This document shows positions 61,545 through 64,000 of a stretch of DNA of 64,000 bases, piece by piece. Origin of the DNA: Enterobacter sp. RHBSTW-00175 (GTDB lineage Bacteria > Pseudomonadota > Gammaproteobacteria > Enterobacterales > Enterobacteriaceae); contig NZ_CP055930.1 of the NCBI RefSeq assembly GCF_013927005.1, positions 5,146,001 through 5,210,000 on the forward strand, in the 5' to 3' direction. The notes under the pieces are model-generated. The model did no database searches, had not been told where the DNA came from, and saw only the letters and a list, made by a program, of their open reading frames with translations. Position 1 is the stretch's first letter; the number at the start of each line of letters is the position of its first letter. A program made the position numbers and the translations under genes.

Positions 61545-62221
61545 TGGACATATTAACCGCAACCTGGCACTGGTTAATTCAGCCAGAACACTGGCTTAGC
61601 GATACGGGGATCCTGCTGCGCTTACGCGAGCATCTCTGGTATGTGCTGGTGAGCATGGTCATCGCTTCGGCCATTGCGTTACTTCTGGGAGTAGCGTTGG
61701 GCTACTGGCGCAAAGGGGCTTTCCTGGTCATCAACCTGTTTAACATTGGCCGGGCGATCCCGTCTCTGGGCCTGATTTTATTGTGCATTATCCTGTTTGG
61801 TTTCAACGATGTGCCGGTGTTTGTAGCGCTGATCGCGTTGTCTGTCCCGCCGATCCTGACCAATACCTGGGTGGGGATTTACCACGCCGACCGCATCCTG
61901 TGCGACGCCGCCACCGCGCTTGGCATGACGCCCATACAAAGCCTGTGGCAACTGCGCATCCCGCTGGCAATGCCGCTGATCTTCGCCGGGGTTCGCACCG
62001 CGCTGTTGCAGCTAATCGCCACGGCGGTGGTCGCCGCCTATGCCGGCATGGGCGGGCTGGGCCGCTTCCTGATTGATGGTCTGGGTCAGCGCGATATCCC
62101 GCAGGTCATTTCCGGCTCCCTTGTGGTAACACTGCTGGCGCTTGCCTGCGAGGGGATATTTTCACTTATCAACAATGTGTTATTTCAGCCACAGGCCGCA
62201 CCCGCAATAACGGAATCATGA
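61544..62221 (+). CDS. ABC permease 2, osmoprotectant type
   Basis: Second permease of 225 residues, paralogous to the first, with the EAA loop ATALGMTPIQSLWQLRIPLA and NIGRAIPSLGLILL. AAYAGMGGLGRFLIDGL closes the transmembrane domain. I chose the ATG at 61544, which shares a base with the preceding stop (TAATG); the frame is open 8 codons earlier. The two unequal permeases match the OsmW/OsmY or YehW/YehY arrangement. Confidence 0.9.
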   Translation: MDILTATWHWLIQPEHWLSDTGILLRLREHLWYVLVSMVIASAIALLLGVALGYWRKGAFLVINLFNIGRAIPSLGLILLCIILFGFNDVPVFVALIALSVPPILTNTWVGIYHADRILCDAATALGMTPIQSLWQLRIPLAMPLIFAGVRTALLQLIATAVVAAYAGMGGLGRFLIDGLGQRDIPQVISGSLVVTLLALACEGIFSLINNVLFQPQAAPAITES

Positions 62222-62251
62222 TAAAAACCACCTGCAAATAAAAGAGGCATT

Positions 62252-63142
62252 ATGAAGCAATCATTATGGCACGCGTTTAACCGCCGTGGATTTAAATTAT
62301 CCCTTCTGGCGGCAGGATTATTCAGCTTAAGTTTTACCACTCTGGCGGAAACCGTCACCATTGGCGGGGCGAATTTTACCGAAAGCTCCATTCTTGCCAA
62401 TATTTACGCCAGCGCATTAAAGAAAAATAATATCGATGTTAAAACACGGCTTAATCTGGGTAACCGCGAAATTATTATTCCGGCGCTGAAAAGCGGCGAA
62501 ATAGATATTGTCCCGGAATATCTCGGCGCACTACTGAATTATTATGACGGGAAAACGCTGGCAACCACCCAGAGCGACGTTAGTGCCGGGCTTGCAAAAG
62601 TGCTGCCGGCAGAATTCACGCTGCTGACCCCCTCTTCCGCCAGCTCGGTCACGGCCTGGGCCGTTCGCGCCGAGACGGCCAAAAAATACGGGTTAACCAA
62701 ACTCTCCGATCTGACGCCAGTGGCACACGAGCTGGTGATCGGCGGCCCGCCGGAGTTTCCGGTTCGTGCCCTCGGCCTGCCGGGCCTGAAGCGCGTCTAC
62801 GGTCTGGAGTTTAAAGAGGTGAAATCCCTCGACATGGGCGGGCCGCTGTCCCGCCTGGCGCTGAACTCCGGCAAAATTGATGTGGCAACGGTGGTCTCCA
62901 CCCAGGGTTCGCTCGCTAAAGAGGACTGGGTCGTACTGGAAGATGACAAACATGAACAGCCAAGCCAGAACGTTGTTCCGCTGGTGCGCAAAGCGGCACT
63001 GACGCCAAAAATCGACGGCATCCTCAACCAGGTGTCTCACAAGCTGGATAACACCGCCCTGGTCGAGCTGAACAAGCAGGTTGACCTCCAGCACAAAGAT
63101 CCTGCTGCCGTGGCAGAACAATGGGTCAACGCCAACCTGTAA
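62252..63142 (+). CDS. Periplasmic binding protein, osmoprotectant type (OsmX/YehZ-like)
   Basis: Secreted solute receptor of 296 residues. The signal peptide (about 1-31) ends near FTTLAETVTIGG, with no lipobox, so the protein is free in the periplasm. The OpuAC-like fold has GGANFTESSILANIYASAL, DIVPEYLGALLNYYDG and the later AVRAETAKKYGL. The ligand is likely a betaine-like or other small quaternary compound by family, but the neighbouring monooxygenase suggests other substrates. It is the last gene of the transporter set. Confidence 0.9.
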   Translation: MKQSLWHAFNRRGFKLSLLAAGLFSLSFTTLAETVTIGGANFTESSILANIYASALKKNNIDVKTRLNLGNREIIIPALKSGEIDIVPEYLGALLNYYDGKTLATTQSDVSAGLAKVLPAEFTLLTPSSASSVTAWAVRAETAKKYGLTKLSDLTPVAHELVIGGPPEFPVRALGLPGLKRVYGLEFKEVKSLDMGGPLSRLALNSGKIDVATVVSTQGSLAKEDWVVLEDDKHEQPSQNVVPLVRKAALTPKIDGILNQVSHKLDNTALVELNKQVDLQHKDPAAVAEQWVNANL

Positions 63143-63197
63143 CGCTTTTTATTATTCAATGGCCAGGGATCGGCCACAACCTGACACAGGCCTCACA

Positions 63198-64000
63198 ATG
63201 TCACACAACTCCATGATCCTGAATCTGTTTTTTTTCAATCCACAGGGTGATTACCGGTTCTCATGGCGTCACCCTGACACCCCCGAACACGAGGTTTTCA
63301 CCCTCAGCTACTACACCGCCCTTGCCCGCAAGGCCGAAGCCGCCACGCTTGATGCCCTGTTCATTGCCGACCATACCGGGATTTGGGACAGTGGCCTTGC
63401 CCATTACGCCAATGCCCGGCTTGAACCGCTGACGCTACTCTCGGCGCTGGCGGCCGTAACGGACAATATTGGTCTGATGGCAACGGCTTCAACGTCTTAT
63501 ACCGAGCCCTATAACCTGGCGCGCTATTTCGCCTCGCTCGATTTTCTGAGTAACGGGCGTGCAAGCTGGAACATTGTGACTTCCTGGCTGGAAGAGGAAG
63601 CCGCCAATTTCGGTCTGGATCAGATCCCGCAGCACGGTAATCGTTACCAGCGCGCCGGGGAGTTTATCGATGTGGTCACCCGTCTGTGGGACTCATGGGA
63701 AGATGGCGCGCTCCTGTTTGATAAACCGCACGGCCTGTTTGCCGATGCCGACAAAGTGCATCATCTTAACCATCACGGGGATTTCTTTAAGGTGCGCGGC
63801 CCGCTTAACGTGCCACGTCCGCCGCAGGGGCACCCGGTTCTCGTTCAGGCGGGCTCTTCCGAAGCCGGTAAGCAACTCGCGGCCAGCCGGGCGGATATGC
63901 ACTTCGTGTTTATCAAATCCATCGAGCAGGGAAAAGCCTACCGCGAAGAGATGAATCAGCGCCTGAACGCGCTCGGACGTTCGCCTGAAGAGTTTAAAAT
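63198..64000 (+). CDS. NtaA/SnaA/DszA-type FMN-dependent monooxygenase (partial)
   Basis: The reading frame from the ATG at 63198 stays open to the window end (267 codons) and is cut there. The sequence is a bacterial luciferase-like TIM barrel of the nitrilotriacetate monooxygenase group: RFSWRHPDTPEHEVF, then ALFIADHTGIWD, SNGRASWNIVTSW, then HPVLVQAGSSEAGKQLAA. Such enzymes use reduced flavin from a separate reductase to cleave C-N or C-S bonds. Full members are about 440 residues. An ATG at 63213 is an alternative start. It begins 55 bases after the binding-protein gene and may belong to the same operon. Confidence 0.9.
   Translation, partial: MSHNSMILNLFFFNPQGDYRFSWRHPDTPEHEVFTLSYYTALARKAEAATLDALFIADHTGIWDSGLAHYANARLEPLTLLSALAAVTDNIGLMATASTSYTEPYNLARYFASLDFLSNGRASWNIVTSWLEEEAANFGLDQIPQHGNRYQRAGEFIDVVTRLWDSWEDGALLFDKPHGLFADADKVHHLNHHGDFFKVRGPLNVPRPPQGHPVLVQAGSSEAGKQLAASRADMHFVFIKSIEQGKAYREEMNQRLNALGRSPEEFK

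Overview
This 64 kb window is a chromosomal segment of a nitrogen-fixing member of the Enterobacteriaceae. The housekeeping genes (kdsA, prfA, hemA, prs, pth, ychF) read as close relatives of the E. coli proteins, and the nif genes closely resemble those of Klebsiella. A Klebsiella-type nif cluster placed directly after ychF suggests Kosakonia or a neighbouring genus. This is inferred from gene content and order; no database comparison was made.

Region 1 (1-18.2 kb) is core genome: a methyl-accepting chemotaxis protein, a small DUF1883-like gene, chaC and chaA (divergent), the leftward hemA-prfA-prmC-sirB2-sirB1-kdsA operon, then lolB-ispE-prs rightward, dauA, a MerR/TipAL-type regulator, ychH, pth and ychF. 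A deleted IS3-family remnant (about 18269-18516) sits exactly between the ychF terminator and the nifJ stop codon.

Region 2 (18.5-41.7 kb) is a complete set of 20 nif genes in the classical order: nifJ (leftward), nifHDKTY, nifENX, nifUSVWZM, nifF (leftward), nifLA, nifBQ. All are intact. Every operon has a recognisable sigma-54 promoter with exact GG-N10-GC geometry, and NifA upstream activator sites (TGT-N10-ACA) precede or lie near them. The nifH promoter also has an IHF site, and tandem NtrC-like sites lie upstream of nifLA. The logic is a cascade: NtrC turns on nifLA, NifL restrains NifA in response to oxygen and fixed nitrogen, and NifA plus sigma-54 turns on the rest. NifJ and NifF supply electrons. 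NifHDK is the enzyme. NifB, Q, V, E, N, X, U and S build the FeMo cofactor and clusters. NifM, W, Z, T and Y are maturation factors.

Region 3 (41.7-53.7 kb) is accessory and visibly more AT-rich in places. It holds an EvgA/EvgS-like two-component system whose sensor lacks a PAS domain, a LuxR-type regulator, a four-gene chaperone-usher fimbrial operon and a CSS-EAL cyclic-di-GMP phosphodiesterase. It looks like a surface-attachment module with its own regulators.

Region 4 (53.7-64 kb) holds a YdeP-family molybdopterin oxidoreductase, a LysR regulator, a cupin protein, an AzlCD-type branched-chain amino acid exporter and a GC-rich hairpin-laden repeat. It ends with a four-gene osmoprotectant-type ABC importer and the start of an NtaA/SnaA-type FMN-dependent monooxygenase cut by the window end. 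No rRNA, tRNA or CRISPR array was seen.
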